The notes below the pieces were generated by a model that was given only the letters and a program-made list of their open reading frames with translations, did not search any database and was not told the origin of the DNA. This document shows, one piece after another, positions 43,480 through 53,400 of a stretch of 64,000 nt of DNA. Source of the DNA: Anaerolineales bacterium (GTDB lineage Bacteria > Chloroflexota > Anaerolineae > Anaerolineales > Villigracilaceae); assembly GCA_016928525.1 (NCBI GenBank), contig JAFGKO010000241.1, forward strand, positions 1 to 64,000. Reading direction: 5' to 3'. The stretch's first letter is position 1. The number at the start of each line of letters is the position of its first letter. The position numbers and the translations under genes are program-made.

Positions 43480-44087
43480 CGCGTTATCCCGTTTTCCCGT
43501 TTGGCCACTTTTTCGGCCTCAGCAAATTCTTCGGGCGTGTTGAGATTCCAAAAAGCTAAACCTGAAGGGTCGTAGAGTTTGATTTTGTCGGGCTGGAGGA
43601 TGTGCACCTTCACCTGCGGAAACCACGAGATCAGCCGCCATTGGTCGGCATTAATGGCAGATTCGATGGCTGGCAGACAGGTCTTGCGGCGGTAGACAGC
43701 GTGTAGTGGTTCCAGGCCATCGCCAGAATCCGGGATGATGACATCCGCACCTTCCCGGACTAGCAGCCTGTTTGCTGCTTCGATCAGCGCCGCGCTGGCG
43801 AAGGGCATATCACAGGCTATGACAGCCACCACCTCGTATGCTGCAGAGGACAATGCAGTGTAGAGTCCGCCCAATGCGCCGCGGCCAGGCTTGAGGTCCG
43901 GAAAGAGCGGTAGGTCCAGAAAACGGTAATCCTCCGGGCGGTTGGTTGTCACGATGAGTTCGTCTGCAATAGGAGCAAGACGGTCCACTACCCGCTGGAT
44001 GAGCGGGCGACCGAGAAAGGGCATCAGTGCCTTGTCCTGCCCCATACGACGGGATTCTCCGCCTGCCTGCACACAAATCGTCAACAT
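43476..44087 (-). CDS. mobA: Molybdenum cofactor guanylyltransferase
   Basis: Adds GMP to molybdopterin to make the bis-MGD cofactor. About 203 residues from ATG 44087: LTICVQAGGESRRMGQDKAL is the GGxSxRMGxDK nucleotide site, then LGRPLIQRVVDRLA, VIACDMPFASAALIEA (DxP metal site) and EPLHAVYRRKTCLPAIE. An ATG ten codons earlier lies inside the divergent promoter and is rejected. TATAAT lies 6 bases before the chosen ATG. No molybdoenzyme is encoded in the window. Confidence 0.9.
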   Translation of the reverse strand: MLTICVQAGGESRRMGQDKALMPFLGRPLIQRVVDRLAPIADELIVTTNRPEDYRFLDLPLFPDLKPGRGALGGLYTALSSAAYEVVAVIACDMPFASAALIEAANRLLVREGADVIIPDSGDGLEPLHAVYRRKTCLPAIESAINADQWRLISWFPQVKVHILQPDKIKLYDPSGLAFWNLNTPEEFAEAEKVAKRENGITR

Positions 44088-44107
44088 AGGTGTATTATAA
44101 GAGTAAT
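44088..44107. promoter_or_regulatory. 20-bp divergent promoter between mobA and amrS
   Basis: Only 20 bases separate the two start codons. On the minus strand TATAAT (44094-44099) is 6 bases before the mobA ATG. On the plus strand TATTAT (44093-44098) or TATAAG (44096-44101) is 9 or 6 bases before the amrS ATG. The -10 boxes overlap, so each gene's -35 region must lie inside the other gene. Confidence 0.6.
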
Positions 44108-45217
44108 ATGACAACAATAGCCAATATTTTGGATGAACTGACGCAAGACGGGGAACTGTACGAAACCCTGGAGGGCGGCTCCGTGCGTTGCTACGCTTGC
44201 GGGCATCGCTGCCTGATCCGCGAGGGCAAACGCGGGATTTGTCAGGTACGATTTAACGAAGGTGGAAAATTACGCGTGCCCTGGGGCTATGTGGCTGCGC
44301 TGCAATCGGACCCAATCGAGAAAAAACCGTTCTTTCACATGCTGCCTGGCGCAAACGCGCTGACCTTCGGGATGTTGGGCTGCGATTTCCATTGCGGCTA
44401 TTGCCAGAACTGGCAGACTTCGCAAGCCATGCGCGATCCGAATTCGGATGGCTCATTAAATTATGTGCGGCGTATCACTCCGGAGCGAATGGTGCAAGCT
44501 GCCCATGATACAAATGCTTCGATTGTAGTTTCTTCTTACAATGAACCACTCATCACCAGTGAGTGGGCAGTGGCGATCTTCAAGGAAGCCAAAGCCGCTG
44601 GGTTGCTGTGCGCTTACGTCTCGAACGGCAACAATACGCCCGAAGTAATGGAATACCTTCTTCCATATATCAGCGCCTACAAAGTCGATTTAAAGTGCAT
44701 GCAGGACAAGAACTATCGCAAGTTGGGCGGCGTGTTGCAAAACACGCTGGATGGCATTAAACGGGCCCATGATATGGGCTTGTGGGTGGAAGTGGTTACG
44801 CTGGTCGTACCCGGTTTCAACGACTCCAATGAAGAGTTGTGGGATGCGGCGCGTTTCCTGGCTGGAGTTTCAAAAGATATCCCCTGGCATGTGACCGCTT
44901 TCCACAAAGATTACAAGATGACCGAACCGGACAATACTCCGGCACAGACCCTGCTGCGCGCCTCGGAAGTCGGACGGGAAGCCGGCCTCCGTTATGTCTA
45001 TGCTGGCAACATCCCTGGCCGGGTGGGCGAATATGAAAGCACCTTTTGCCCAAACTGTAACCAGATCGTTGTGCGTCGAACAGGATATACGATCACAGAA
45101 TACCGACTTACAGAAGATGGCAAATGTCCAAACTGCAGGGCGACAGTGGCAGGCCTTTGGCCGGATAAACCCAGCGAGGTCAAACTCAATGACTGGGGAT
45201 TACCAAGGCTGATATAA
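44108..45217 (+). CDS. amrS: AmmeMemoRadiSam-system radical SAM enzyme
   Basis: A 369-residue radical SAM protein. The cluster motif is CDFHCGYC in FGMLGCDFHCGYCQNWQTSQ. An N-terminal zinc-type site CYACGHRCLIREGKRGICQV and a C-terminal rubredoxin-like pair CPNCNQ and CPNCRA flank it. The Lys-rich entry VPWGYVAALQSDPIEKKPFF and YVSNGNNTPEVMEYLLPYIS are typical of this family, which usually occurs with AMMECR1 and Memo proteins; neither is in the window. Relatives of PflA-activase are the alternative, but length and cysteines favour AmrS. The modified target is unknown to me. Confidence 0.9.
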   Translation: MTTIANILDELTQDGELYETLEGGSVRCYACGHRCLIREGKRGICQVRFNEGGKLRVPWGYVAALQSDPIEKKPFFHMLPGANALTFGMLGCDFHCGYCQNWQTSQAMRDPNSDGSLNYVRRITPERMVQAAHDTNASIVVSSYNEPLITSEWAVAIFKEAKAAGLLCAYVSNGNNTPEVMEYLLPYISAYKVDLKCMQDKNYRKLGGVLQNTLDGIKRAHDMGLWVEVVTLVVPGFNDSNEELWDAARFLAGVSKDIPWHVTAFHKDYKMTEPDNTPAQTLLRASEVGREAGLRYVYAGNIPGRVGEYESTFCPNCNQIVVRRTGYTITEYRLTEDGKCPNCRATVAGLWPDKPSEVKLNDWGLPRLI

Positions 45218-45262
45218 TTCAGCCGAAAATTTGGTTGTTTGGGAATACCCTTCCTCAGGATG

Positions 45263-45290
45263 TTGAGAATTTCCTATTTTGCTGTATAAT
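45263..45290 (+). promoter_or_regulatory. Promoter of the ABC importer operon
   Basis: TTGAGA, 16 bp, TATAAT. The leader to the GTG at 45394 is about 95 bases and contains AAGGAGGTG at 45307, too close to an ATG to be its ribosome site. Confidence 0.7.
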
Positions 45291-45393
45291 CGGTATACCA
45301 ATTTTCAAGGAGGTGATGCTCTGCATCCGACACAAAAAAACTAATCCCAATGTCACTATTCGTATCCAACTTTCAATTCTCGGAGGAGAAACT

Positions 45394-47160
45394 GTGAAAC
45401 GCCAACTAACTATTTTGTTCTCGCTGGTCATTTTGTCCAGCCTGGTCCTGACAGCTTGTGGCGGCGCACCGACCGAAGCGCCCGCTGAACCTGCTGCTCC
45501 CGCTGAGCCCGCTGCTCCTGCTGAGCCCGCCGCGACCGAAGCCCCTGCCGCGACCGAAGCTCCCACTGAACCCCCACCCCCACCCAAAGTTCCGGTTGCC
45601 ACTTATGATGGTACCAATCTGGTTGCAGAGGACTGCGATTACGGTGGTTTCTTCAAATCCATCGAAGCCACCGACCAGTACACTGTGACCTTCAACCTGT
45701 GCAAAACAGATGCTGCTTTCCTGTCCAAGATCGCCTTCAGCCCCTTCGCCATTTATCCAAAAGAATGGATCGAAGCGACCTCTGGAGATGAGTTCCGTAC
45801 TACCGAAGGTGTGGAAAAACCGATCGGTACCGGTCCCTACATGGTCAGCGCATGGAACCGCGGCGAGAACGTTACTTTCGTCAAGAACCCCGATTATTGG
45901 GGCGAGACGCCTCTAGCGGTCGACACACTGGTCTTCCGTTGGTCGACCGAGTCCGCTGCGCGCTTGCTTGAACTGCAGTCCGGCACGATCGATGGTTTTG
46001 ACAATGTCGGCCCGGACGACTTTGCCGTTGTCGAAGGTGATGCCAACCTGCAATTGGCCCTGCGCCCGGCGTTGAACATCTTCTACGTCGGCATGACCAA
46101 CACCTTCCCGCCCTTCGATGATGTTCGTGTTCGCCAGGCTATTGCCATGGGCATCGACCGCCAGCGCATTGTAGATACTTTCTACCCGGTTGGCTCCGAA
46201 GTTGCCTCGCACTTCACCCCTTGCTCCATCCCCAACGCCTGCGTTGGTGAGGCCTGGTACGACTTCGACGTCGAGGCCGCTAAAGCTTTGTTAGCCGAGG
46301 CTGGTTACCCGGATGGTTTCGAGACCAGCCTGTATTACCGCGATGTTGTGCGCGGTTACCTGCCGCAAGTTCCCAATGTGGCTCAGGATATTCAGGCCCA
46401 ATTGCTGGAGAACCTGAACATTAATGCCGAGATCGTTGTGATGGAATCAGGCGCTTTCATCGAAGAATCCGCCGCTGGTCGCTTGAACGGCTTCCACCTG
46501 CTGGGTTGGGGCGCGGACTACCCGCACGTCACCAACTTCCTGGACTACCACTTCGGTAAAGATACCCAGCAGTTTGGCGCAATTGATCCGTCGATCTACG
46601 AACCCCTGATCGCTGGCGCTCAGATTGGTATCCCGGAAGAAGCTGAGGAATACTATACTGCTGCCAATACTGCCATCAAAGAACTCGTCCCGATGATACC
46701 GATTGCTCATGGCGGTTCTGCTGTCGCTTACCGCGTTGATGTAGAAAACCCGCAGGCCAGTCCGCTGACCAGTGAGGTCTTCGCCTACTCTAAGCCTGGC
46801 GACCGCGATGTCTTTGTCTGGATGCAGAACGCTGAACCAAACACCCTGTTCTGCGCCGATGAGACCGACGGCGAAGGTCTGCGTGCTTGCGAGCAGATCA
46901 TGGAAGGTCTGTATGTCTATGAAGTCAATGGCACAGATGCCGAACCCGCGCTGGCTGAATCCTGTGAACCGAACGAAGATTCGACCGTCTGGGTCTGCAC
47001 CCTGCGTCAGGGCGTCAAGTTCCATGACGGCAGTGACCTCGACTCATCGGATGTTGTGGCAACCTTTGATATGGGTCTGAACCCCGGTTCCCCCAACCAC
47101 AAAGGCAACACCAACTTGTGGGAATACTATGACTATCTGTGGGGTTTGATGTGGAAGTAG
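45394..47160 (+). CDS. Circularly permuted family-5 substrate-binding lipoprotein of a peptide-type ABC importer
   Basis: Captures a peptide or similar solute outside the membrane. 588 residues from GTG 45394 (GGAGGAG five bases before). The signal ends in the lipobox LTAC (Cys22), followed by a Pro/Ala/Glu linker to about 66. The fold then begins in the middle of the family sequence: SIEATDQYTVTFNLCKTDAA, KPIGTGPYMVSAWNRGE, NPDYWGETPLAVDTLVF, DDVRVRQAIAMGIDRQRIVD, and on to the usual C-terminus near 465. The canonical N-terminal part follows, about 473-588: AEPNTLFCADETDG, ACEQIMEGLYVYEVNGTDAE, LRQGVKFHDGSDLDSSDVV, HKGNTNLWEYYDYLWG. In DppA/OppA this segment comes first. All parts are present once. 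Four cysteines in the moved part may form disulfides. Confidence 0.9.
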   Translation: MKRQLTILFSLVILSSLVLTACGGAPTEAPAEPAAPAEPAAPAEPAATEAPAATEAPTEPPPPPKVPVATYDGTNLVAEDCDYGGFFKSIEATDQYTVTFNLCKTDAAFLSKIAFSPFAIYPKEWIEATSGDEFRTTEGVEKPIGTGPYMVSAWNRGENVTFVKNPDYWGETPLAVDTLVFRWSTESAARLLELQSGTIDGFDNVGPDDFAVVEGDANLQLALRPALNIFYVGMTNTFPPFDDVRVRQAIAMGIDRQRIVDTFYPVGSEVASHFTPCSIPNACVGEAWYDFDVEAAKALLAEAGYPDGFETSLYYRDVVRGYLPQVPNVAQDIQAQLLENLNINAEIVVMESGAFIEESAAGRLNGFHLLGWGADYPHVTNFLDYHFGKDTQQFGAIDPSIYEPLIAGAQIGIPEEAEEYYTAANTAIKELVPMIPIAHGGSAVAYRVDVENPQASPLTSEVFAYSKPGDRDVFVWMQNAEPNTLFCADETDGEGLRACEQIMEGLYVYEVNGTDAEPALAESCEPNEDSTVWVCTLRQGVKFHDGSDLDSSDVVATFDMGLNPGSPNHKGNTNLWEYYDYLWGLMWK

Positions 47161-47189
47161 GCGTAGTAAGTTGTTAGACTAAGCAACTA

Positions 47190-47221
47190 GATACGGGATG
47201 GCATTGACGCCATCCCGTATC
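47190..47221 (+). promoter_or_regulatory. Intercistronic hairpin between binding protein and permease
   Basis: GATACGGGATGGC, loop ATTGAC, GCCATCCCGTATC: a perfect 13-bp stem without a T run. Such a hairpin can stabilise the upstream mRNA or reduce read-through, so that the binding protein is made in excess. Confidence 0.7.
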
Positions 47222-47245
47222 ATCAAAGGAAACAGCGAACATACT

Positions 47246-48325
47246 ATGTTTCAATACATTATTCGTCGCATCTTTTTATCCATTCCGGTCTTATTTGGCA
47301 TTTTGTTGGTCACATTTGCATTGGCGCGTTTGATCCCTGGCGATCCTTGTAGAGCTATTCTGGGTGAGAAGGCCACAGATGCAGTTTGTGACCGATTTAT
47401 TCAGGAAAAAGGGTTGGATAAACCCATCCCTGTGCAGTTCGGGATTTATATGGGCGAGATGATTCGCGGTGACTTTGGCGAATCCATTCGCTACAACTTG
47501 CCGGTCACCCGTTTGCTGCTTGAGCGGCTCCCTACCACGGTTGAACTCAGTTTTTCTGCTTTATTGGTCAGCTTGATTATCGGGATTCCTCTCGGAGTTA
47601 TCTCCGCAGTCAAGCACAATTCATGGGTTGACGTGTTCACCATGATTTGGGCCAATACCGGTGTATCAATGCCCGTTTTCTGGCTCGGGCTCATGCTGGC
47701 CTATGTGTTTTCCTTGCTGCTGAAAGATACACCCTTCTGGCTGCCTCCTTCTGGTCGTGTCAGCCCGGGGGTTCCGAATGATCCATTCTTTGATGTCTGG
47801 GGGCTTACACTGGTAGAAGGCAGCTCTATGCTCTCTTTTTTACAATTCCTTAGTCGCATGAATGTCCTCAACGCCCTGTTGAGTGCTAACTGGGAATTGT
47901 TGCGCGATTCAATCAAACACCTGATCTTGCCAGCGCTAGCGCTTGGGACGATCCCAATGGCGCTCTTTGCCCGCATGGCACGCTCCAGTATGCTGGAAGT
48001 GCTTGGACAGGATTACATCCGTACTGCGCGAGCGAAAGGGTTGACACGGCAAAAAGTGATCCTCAAACATGCTTTCCGCAACTCGCTCTTGCCTCTTGTA
48101 ACGGTCATTGGCCTTTCCTTGGGCAGCCTCCTCGGCGGTGCGGTGCTGACAGAGACCATTTTTGGTTTATCCGGTCTTGGGCGTACACTTTATGACGCCA
48201 TCACCGCGCGTGATTATGGCGTCGTGCAGACGTTCACGGTTGTCATCGCGGTGTTCTTTGTGGCTTTGAACCTGTTGGTCGATCTTTCTTACGCTTATCT
48301 CGATCCCCGCATACGGTTGGAGTAA
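47246..48325 (+). CDS. Peptide-type ABC transporter permease, DppB-like
   Basis: First membrane half of the importer. 359 residues from ATG 47246 (FQYIIRRIFLSIPVLFGILL, the family start). Features: ALARLIPGDPCRA, VQFGIYMGEMIRGDFGESIR, six transmembrane helices, and the ATPase-contact loop ARTxKxx region IRTARAKGLTRQKVILKHAF. A loop insert of about 50 residues (PPSGRVSPGVPNDPFFDVWG and following) is longer than in E. coli DppB. It forms a pair with the DppC-like gene 7 bp downstream. Confidence 0.93.
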   Translation: MFQYIIRRIFLSIPVLFGILLVTFALARLIPGDPCRAILGEKATDAVCDRFIQEKGLDKPIPVQFGIYMGEMIRGDFGESIRYNLPVTRLLLERLPTTVELSFSALLVSLIIGIPLGVISAVKHNSWVDVFTMIWANTGVSMPVFWLGLMLAYVFSLLLKDTPFWLPPSGRVSPGVPNDPFFDVWGLTLVEGSSMLSFLQFLSRMNVLNALLSANWELLRDSIKHLILPALALGTIPMALFARMARSSMLEVLGQDYIRTARAKGLTRQKVILKHAFRNSLLPLVTVIGLSLGSLLGGAVLTETIFGLSGLGRTLYDAITARDYGVVQTFTVVIAVFFVALNLLVDLSYAYLDPRIRLE

Positions 48326-48332
48326 TAATTCC

Positions 48333-49283
48333 ATGACACAGACAGACACCGATGTTGCAACTTTAGATGCGGAAGGTCTCTCGCTTAAATCCGTCAGCCT
48401 TTGGCAGATCACATGGCGACGGTTGTTCAAGCGAAAATCGGCTCTTGTTGGCCTGGTTATTCTGGGTATCTTGGTCCTTATCGCGCTGACTGCGCAGTGG
48501 ATAGCGCCTTATAATCCAACTCAGGTGTTACTGGGTGTTGAAGATGTTAAGTCGCGCCAGGCCCCTTGCATCCACCTCCTGGGTTGCCCTACTGACCAGC
48601 CCCAGCACCTGGCAGGGATCGACGGCAATGTTCGTGACCAGTTCAGCCGCCTGCTTTACGGCGCGCGCTTAAGCCTGATGGTCGGTTTCTCGACCGTCAC
48701 CTTTGCGATTATCATCGGTACGATTCTGGGCGCGATGAGCGGTTACTTCGGCGGCTGGGTGGACAACGTCATCATGCGTACCATGGACGTGTTGCTGGCA
48801 TTCCCTTCCCTGCTTCTTGCTATTGCAATCGTGACCGTACTGGGTCCTGGACTGATCAACGCTTTGCTGGCCATCGGTATTGTTTCGATCCCGGCCTATG
48901 CGCGCGTAGTGCGTGCCAGCGTGCTCTCAGTTCGTGAAATGGACTATGTGTCTGCCACCCGCGCGTTGGGCGGCAATTCGTTTCAGATATTATTTCTGCG
49001 CATCATGCCCAACGCATTGACCCCGTTGATCGTGCAAGGCACGCTCGGTATCGCCACCGCCATTCTGGATGCCGCGGCCCTATCCTTCCTGGGGCTTGGT
49101 GCCCAACCTCCCACACCAGAATGGGGTTCCATGTTGGGTTCGGAACGCAACCAGGTCTTCACAGCGCCGCATTTGGTTTTCTATCCCGGCCTGGCAATTA
49201 TGTTGACCGTATTGGCCTTCAACCTGCTGGGCGATGGCCTGCGCGATGCCCTGGATCCTCGCTTAGCGCATATGAACAACTAA
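48333..49283 (+). CDS. Peptide-type ABC transporter permease, DppC-like
   Basis: Second membrane half. 316 residues: a cytosolic N-terminus (LSLKSVSLWQITWRRLFKRK), then GLVILGILVLIALTAQWIAP, LGTDxxGRD-like TDQPQHLAGIDGNVRDQFSR and LLYGARLSLMVGFSTV. The contact loop is YVSATRALGGNSFQILFLRI, and the end LGLGAQPPTPEWGSML and FNLLGDGLRDALDPRLAH is typical. The usual GTDxxGRDxxSR motif is longer and altered, with two Cys before it (CIHLLGCPTDQ). Co-translated with the upstream permease. Confidence 0.93.
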   Translation: MTQTDTDVATLDAEGLSLKSVSLWQITWRRLFKRKSALVGLVILGILVLIALTAQWIAPYNPTQVLLGVEDVKSRQAPCIHLLGCPTDQPQHLAGIDGNVRDQFSRLLYGARLSLMVGFSTVTFAIIIGTILGAMSGYFGGWVDNVIMRTMDVLLAFPSLLLAIAIVTVLGPGLINALLAIGIVSIPAYARVVRASVLSVREMDYVSATRALGGNSFQILFLRIMPNALTPLIVQGTLGIATAILDAAALSFLGLGAQPPTPEWGSMLGSERNQVFTAPHLVFYPGLAIMLTVLAFNLLGDGLRDALDPRLAHMNN

Positions 49284-49310
49284 AACTTCCCTTTCTACCG
49301 CATATCCAAA

Positions 49311-49341
49311 TGAGGGACAAGATAATCTATCTTGTCCCTCA
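49311..49341 (+). terminator. Hairpin between the permease and ATPase genes
   Basis: TGAGGGACAAGATA, loop ATC, TATCTTGTCCCTCA: a perfect 14-bp stem, tail TTCTTAATT. Either a weak terminator or an mRNA-processing hairpin before the ATPase gene. Confidence 0.65.
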
Positions 49342-49369
49342 TTCTTAATTGGGATAAGGAACACTTTGC

Positions 49370-50368
49370 ATGTATGACCGTTCTTATAAACTTCCGGTTC
49401 GGAAGAGGGATTTGATCCAGGTAAACGGGCTGGTAAAGTATTTCCCTGTGCGAGCGGGCTTACTCCAGCGCGTGACAAATTGGGTTCAAGCAGTGGATCA
49501 TATCAGTTTTACGATACGGGAGGGGGAAACCTTGGGGTTGGTAGGTGAATCCGGTTGCGGGAAGACAACTGTTGGACGCACCATGCTGCGCCTGATCGAG
49601 CCAACTGCCGGAACAGTATCTTTTGATGGAAGAAATATCCTCGAGCTAAGTGAGAGAGAATTAAAAGATATCCGCCGTGAGATGCAAATTATCTTTCAAG
49701 ATCCTTATGCTTCGTTGGATCCCCGTGTGCCAATTGGCGAGTTGATCATGGAAGGGCTTAACATTCATGGAATCGGTACCCGGCAGGAGCGCTTCGAAGT
49801 GATGCTGGATGTATTGCATAAGGTGGGTTTAGAACCATACCACGCGCGCCGGTATCCGCACGAGTTCTCAGGGGGACAGCGTCAGCGTATTGGCATCGCA
49901 CGCGCCCTGACTCTACTGCCCAAGTTTATCGTTTGCGATGAGCCAGTATCGGCACTGGATGTTTCTATCCAATCACAGATTCTCAATATTCTCAAAGAAC
50001 TGCAAGCCGAATATAGCCTGACCTATCTTTTCATTGCTCACAATCTCAGTGTGGTGGAGCATATTTCCGATCGCGTGGCAGTCATGTACCTGGGAAAGAT
50101 TGTCGAAATGACCTCGCGAGATGAGCTTTTTCGGAATCCCATGCATCCATACACACAGGCGCTCATCTCGGCGATTCCCATCCCCGACCCGCGCTTGAAG
50201 CGACAAAGAACCATTCTCAAAGGAGATGTTCCCAGTCCACTCAACCCGCCGACCGGTTGCCGTTTTCATACGCGTTGTCCACTTGCTGTGGATCAGTGTT
50301 CACAAGAAGAACCGCTTTTCCAGGAGATAACAGTAGATCATTGGGTGGCATGCTGGCTGGCAAGCTAA
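49370..50368 (+). CDS. Peptide-type ABC transporter ATPase, DppF/OppF-like
   Basis: Drives the importer by ATP hydrolysis. 332 residues: [20 protein letters not shown] (family start), Walker [13 protein letters not shown]-loop [13 protein letters not shown], signature [16 protein letters not shown], Walker [15 protein letters not shown], and the oligopeptide-type C-terminal motif [13 protein letters not shown] with ligand cysteines. Only one ATPase is present; DppD/OppD partners are normally encoded next to it, so this one may act as a homodimer or use a distant partner. Confidence 0.95.
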   Translation: MYDRSYKLPVRKRDLIQVNGLVKYFPVRAGLLQRVTNWVQAVDHISFTIREGETLGLVGESGCGKTTVGRTMLRLIEPTAGTVSFDGRNILELSERELKDIRREMQIIFQDPYASLDPRVPIGELIMEGLNIHGIGTRQERFEVMLDVLHKVGLEPYHARRYPHEFSGGQRQRIGIARALTLLPKFIVCDEPVSALDVSIQSQILNILKELQAEYSLTYLFIAHNLSVVEHISDRVAVMYLGKIVEMTSRDELFRNPMHPYTQALISAIPIPDPRLKRQRTILKGDVPSPLNPPTGCRFHTRCPLAVDQCSQEEPLFQEITVDHWVACWLAS

Positions 50369-50432
50369 AAGCACTTGGTTTGACTTTCCAAAGATGGGTG
50401 CTGTAAAACGTGCCCGTCTACTTTTTTCGTTG

Positions 50433-50449
50433 ATACTCCAGAGTATAAT
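50433..50449 (+). promoter_or_regulatory. -10 box and small dyad before the macroglobulin gene
   Basis: TATAAT at 50444-50449, 34 bp before ATG 50484. ATACTC (50433) and GAGTAT (50441) form a dyad overlapping it, a possible operator. Confidence 0.4.
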
Positions 50450-50483
50450 GAATCCATCCTGTCGTTCATTGAACCGAGGGCCT

Positions 50484-53400
50484 ATGAACCGACTCTCTCC
50501 ACAAAAAAGCTTCCACACCCTTGCCTATCTCATGTTGGCTGTCCTGCTGACATTTTCGTGCGCACTGCCGAGTTTGCCAACACGACAACCTGAACCAACC
50601 CCAACATCCGTTCAACAGGAATCTCTGCCCCCAGTTCTTGCGGAAGTTTTGCCATTGGATGGAAGCCAACTGGGACCTGACCAGTCGATCACTTTCTATT
50701 TCAGCCAATCCATGGACCGCAATTCTGTCGAGGCTGCTCTTTTCGGACTTCCATCCGGCTCCCGCACCTGGAGCGACAACTCGACCCTGACGTTTACCCC
50801 CGACTCGCCTTACGAGGCGGATGCCGAGATAACGGTGGCAATTCTCACGTCCGCAAAAGCTGCGAACGGGATGCGCCTCGTCGCTCCCGTCACACTGACA
50901 TACCATACGTCTTCATTACTGCGCGCAATGAACTTCCTGCCCACGCCTGCCAGCCGGGATATCGATCCGAAAGCCGCCGTGGCTGTGACGTTCAACCAGC
51001 CGGTCGTGCCGTTGGGCACAGACGAAAGCCTGCCGGAAGGCTTATCGCTTGATCCTCCGGCAATGGGTCACGGCGAGTGGCTTTCAACCAGCACGTACGT
51101 CTTTTATCCCGAACCAAGCCTGGCGGGCGGTGAAACCTACACAGCCAGCCTGAACACGGATTTGATAAGCACAGGCGGCGCAGAGTTAGATTTGACAGGC
51201 AGTTCAATTGCGTGGTCGTTTGAAACGGCTTTGCCGAGGCTGGTTTCGGTGGAGCCCTCCAGTGAGCAGACTCTGGCGCTTGGCCCCACCTTCAAGTTGA
51301 CGTTTAACCAGGCCATGGATCCGTTCAGCCTGGAGAACGGTTTTGTGTTCCTGGGAGGGGGTATTCCTGTGACAGGCGAGATCACATGGAATGATGACAA
51401 TACGGTGATGACTTTCAAGCCAGACGAGCAATTGGACAGAAGTTCGACCTACAAATTGAGTATTACGAAAGATGCTAAGGCAGTCAGCGGTACACCCATA
51501 GCGTTGGAACAACATTACCAGTATTTCACATATGGAGACTTTAGCGTGCAAGGTAGTGAGCCGGCAGAGGGGCAGGCCAAGGCGGAAAATGGCAATGTAC
51601 GCATTTTCTTTACCGCGCCGCCCAAACATGTTGATGATCTGGAAGAATATATCAGCCTGAGTCCTGAACTCTCCAATCAAGGTGTTTATCTTGACGGGAC
51701 AACCTTGAACATCAGCGGATTTTATCTGCCCGAGAGCGAGTACACGCTGATTATTTCTCCCGATTTAGTTGATGAGTGGGGTCAGCCATTGGGGGGTGAA
51801 TTTGAGCTCACTTTTCGTACGCCCGCTGCTACACCCAGCCTGAATGTGTCGTATTGGGGAAATGTCTATTTCGTGCGGCCAGACGAGCCGGTTTTGCGCG
51901 CCACTGCAACCAATATCCAGCGTGCAGACGTGTCTATTGCGCCGCTCACATTCAGCGATTTCCAGCTCCTGACCGGGCCGGGTGGTTATGAGGCCTTGCA
52001 AACCTTTGCACCCCAAAACCCAGTGACGCATTCATATAGCTATCGTTTGCCGCCCAGCCGAAGTCAACCGATCACTCTGCCCTTGGCAGAAGCAGGCGAA
52101 GAACTTGCGCCAGGTTTTTATCATGTTCAAGCAGACTCGCCGCAATTGAACCAGGCCGTTGGTAAGACAGATTTCAATGTCACCGCGCGGGCTGGCGGTT
52201 TCAACACACACATTTATTTGGTTGCGGCTAGCAATGTCAACCTGACGATCAAGATGGGCGCGACGGATGCGCTGTTGTGGGCTACCGATCTGCGCACGAA
52301 CGAACCGGTCTCTGCATCGTTCACGATTTATGAAAACGAAGGGGCTGAAGTCATCAGCGCACAGACGGATGCGCAAGGGCTCTGGCAGGGCAATTTCTCT
52401 CCCCAGGAAAACCCCGGTCAGACTTTTACGGCTGTGTTGAGCGAACCTGGCCAGGGTGATTTTGGGGTAGCGCAAACTTCCTGGAGCAGCGGGGTCGGAC
52501 CCTGGGAATTTGGCATTTCCTCGAACCCCAGGCCACCGGAACCGGAAACTTATTTATACACAGATCGCCCAATTTATCGTCCCGGGCAAACGGTCTACTT
52601 CCGGGGCGTGTCGCGACAAGCCTTTAACGGGCGCTACACGCTGCCTGAGTTTTCGTCTGTTTCGCTGGAACTGCGTGATTACAACGGTCGTTCCCTCCAA
52701 ACCTTTGACCTGCCACTCTCACCCTATGGCACTTTCCACGGCGAATTCCAACTTTCTCTTGAGGCGCAGCCCGGCTACTACTCGCTCACCAATGATGACT
52801 TGCGCGCTTATCTCTCTTTTGATGTGGCAGAGTACCGCAAGCCGGAGATCGAGCTGAGCGTCGTTTTCGCAGAGGAACAGGTCAAAGCTGGCGAACAGGT
52901 ACGGGTTGAGTCTGAAGCGCAGTATTATTTCGGTTCGCCCGCCGGGGATGTGGATGTCCAGTGGTCCCTGTATGAACGGCCCACCTATTTCTACCTGCCC
53001 GGTTACCAGACCGGCGTGATTGACGATGATTGGCTGATCCCAAATTGGGCCAGAGACGGCAACTTCGGCCGGATGCTGGAAAGCGGCACAACGCGTACGA
53101 ACCCGGATGGGACGCTCAGCCTGGATTTACCGGATATCCCCGTCTCAGATACGCCTCGAACCCTGACCCTGGAGCTGACCGCCCAGGACGAAAGCGGATT
53201 TCCCGTCAGCGCGCGCGCTGAAATGATCGTGCATCCGGCGGATTTCTACATTGGCTTGCAGCCTGACCAGTGGGTGGGGCAAAGCGGCGAGGCGGTCGGG
53301 TTCGATGTTTTCACCGCTGACTGGGAAACGGAGGCCAGCCCTTCGAAAGCATTGCAGGCTGAATTCAAGCAAGTGGAGTGGGTACGCAAGGATCCGCCGC

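Noticed and set aside
45307..45318. ATG at 45316 after AAGGAGGTG as start of the binding protein
   Set aside because: The ribosome site would be only two bases from the ATG, and 26 residues would precede the lipoprotein signal. The GTG at 45394 has correct spacing and gives a standard signal.
50448..50483. ATG at 50448 as start of the macroglobulin gene
   Set aside because: It overlaps the TATAAT box and would put 12 non-signal residues before the signal peptide.
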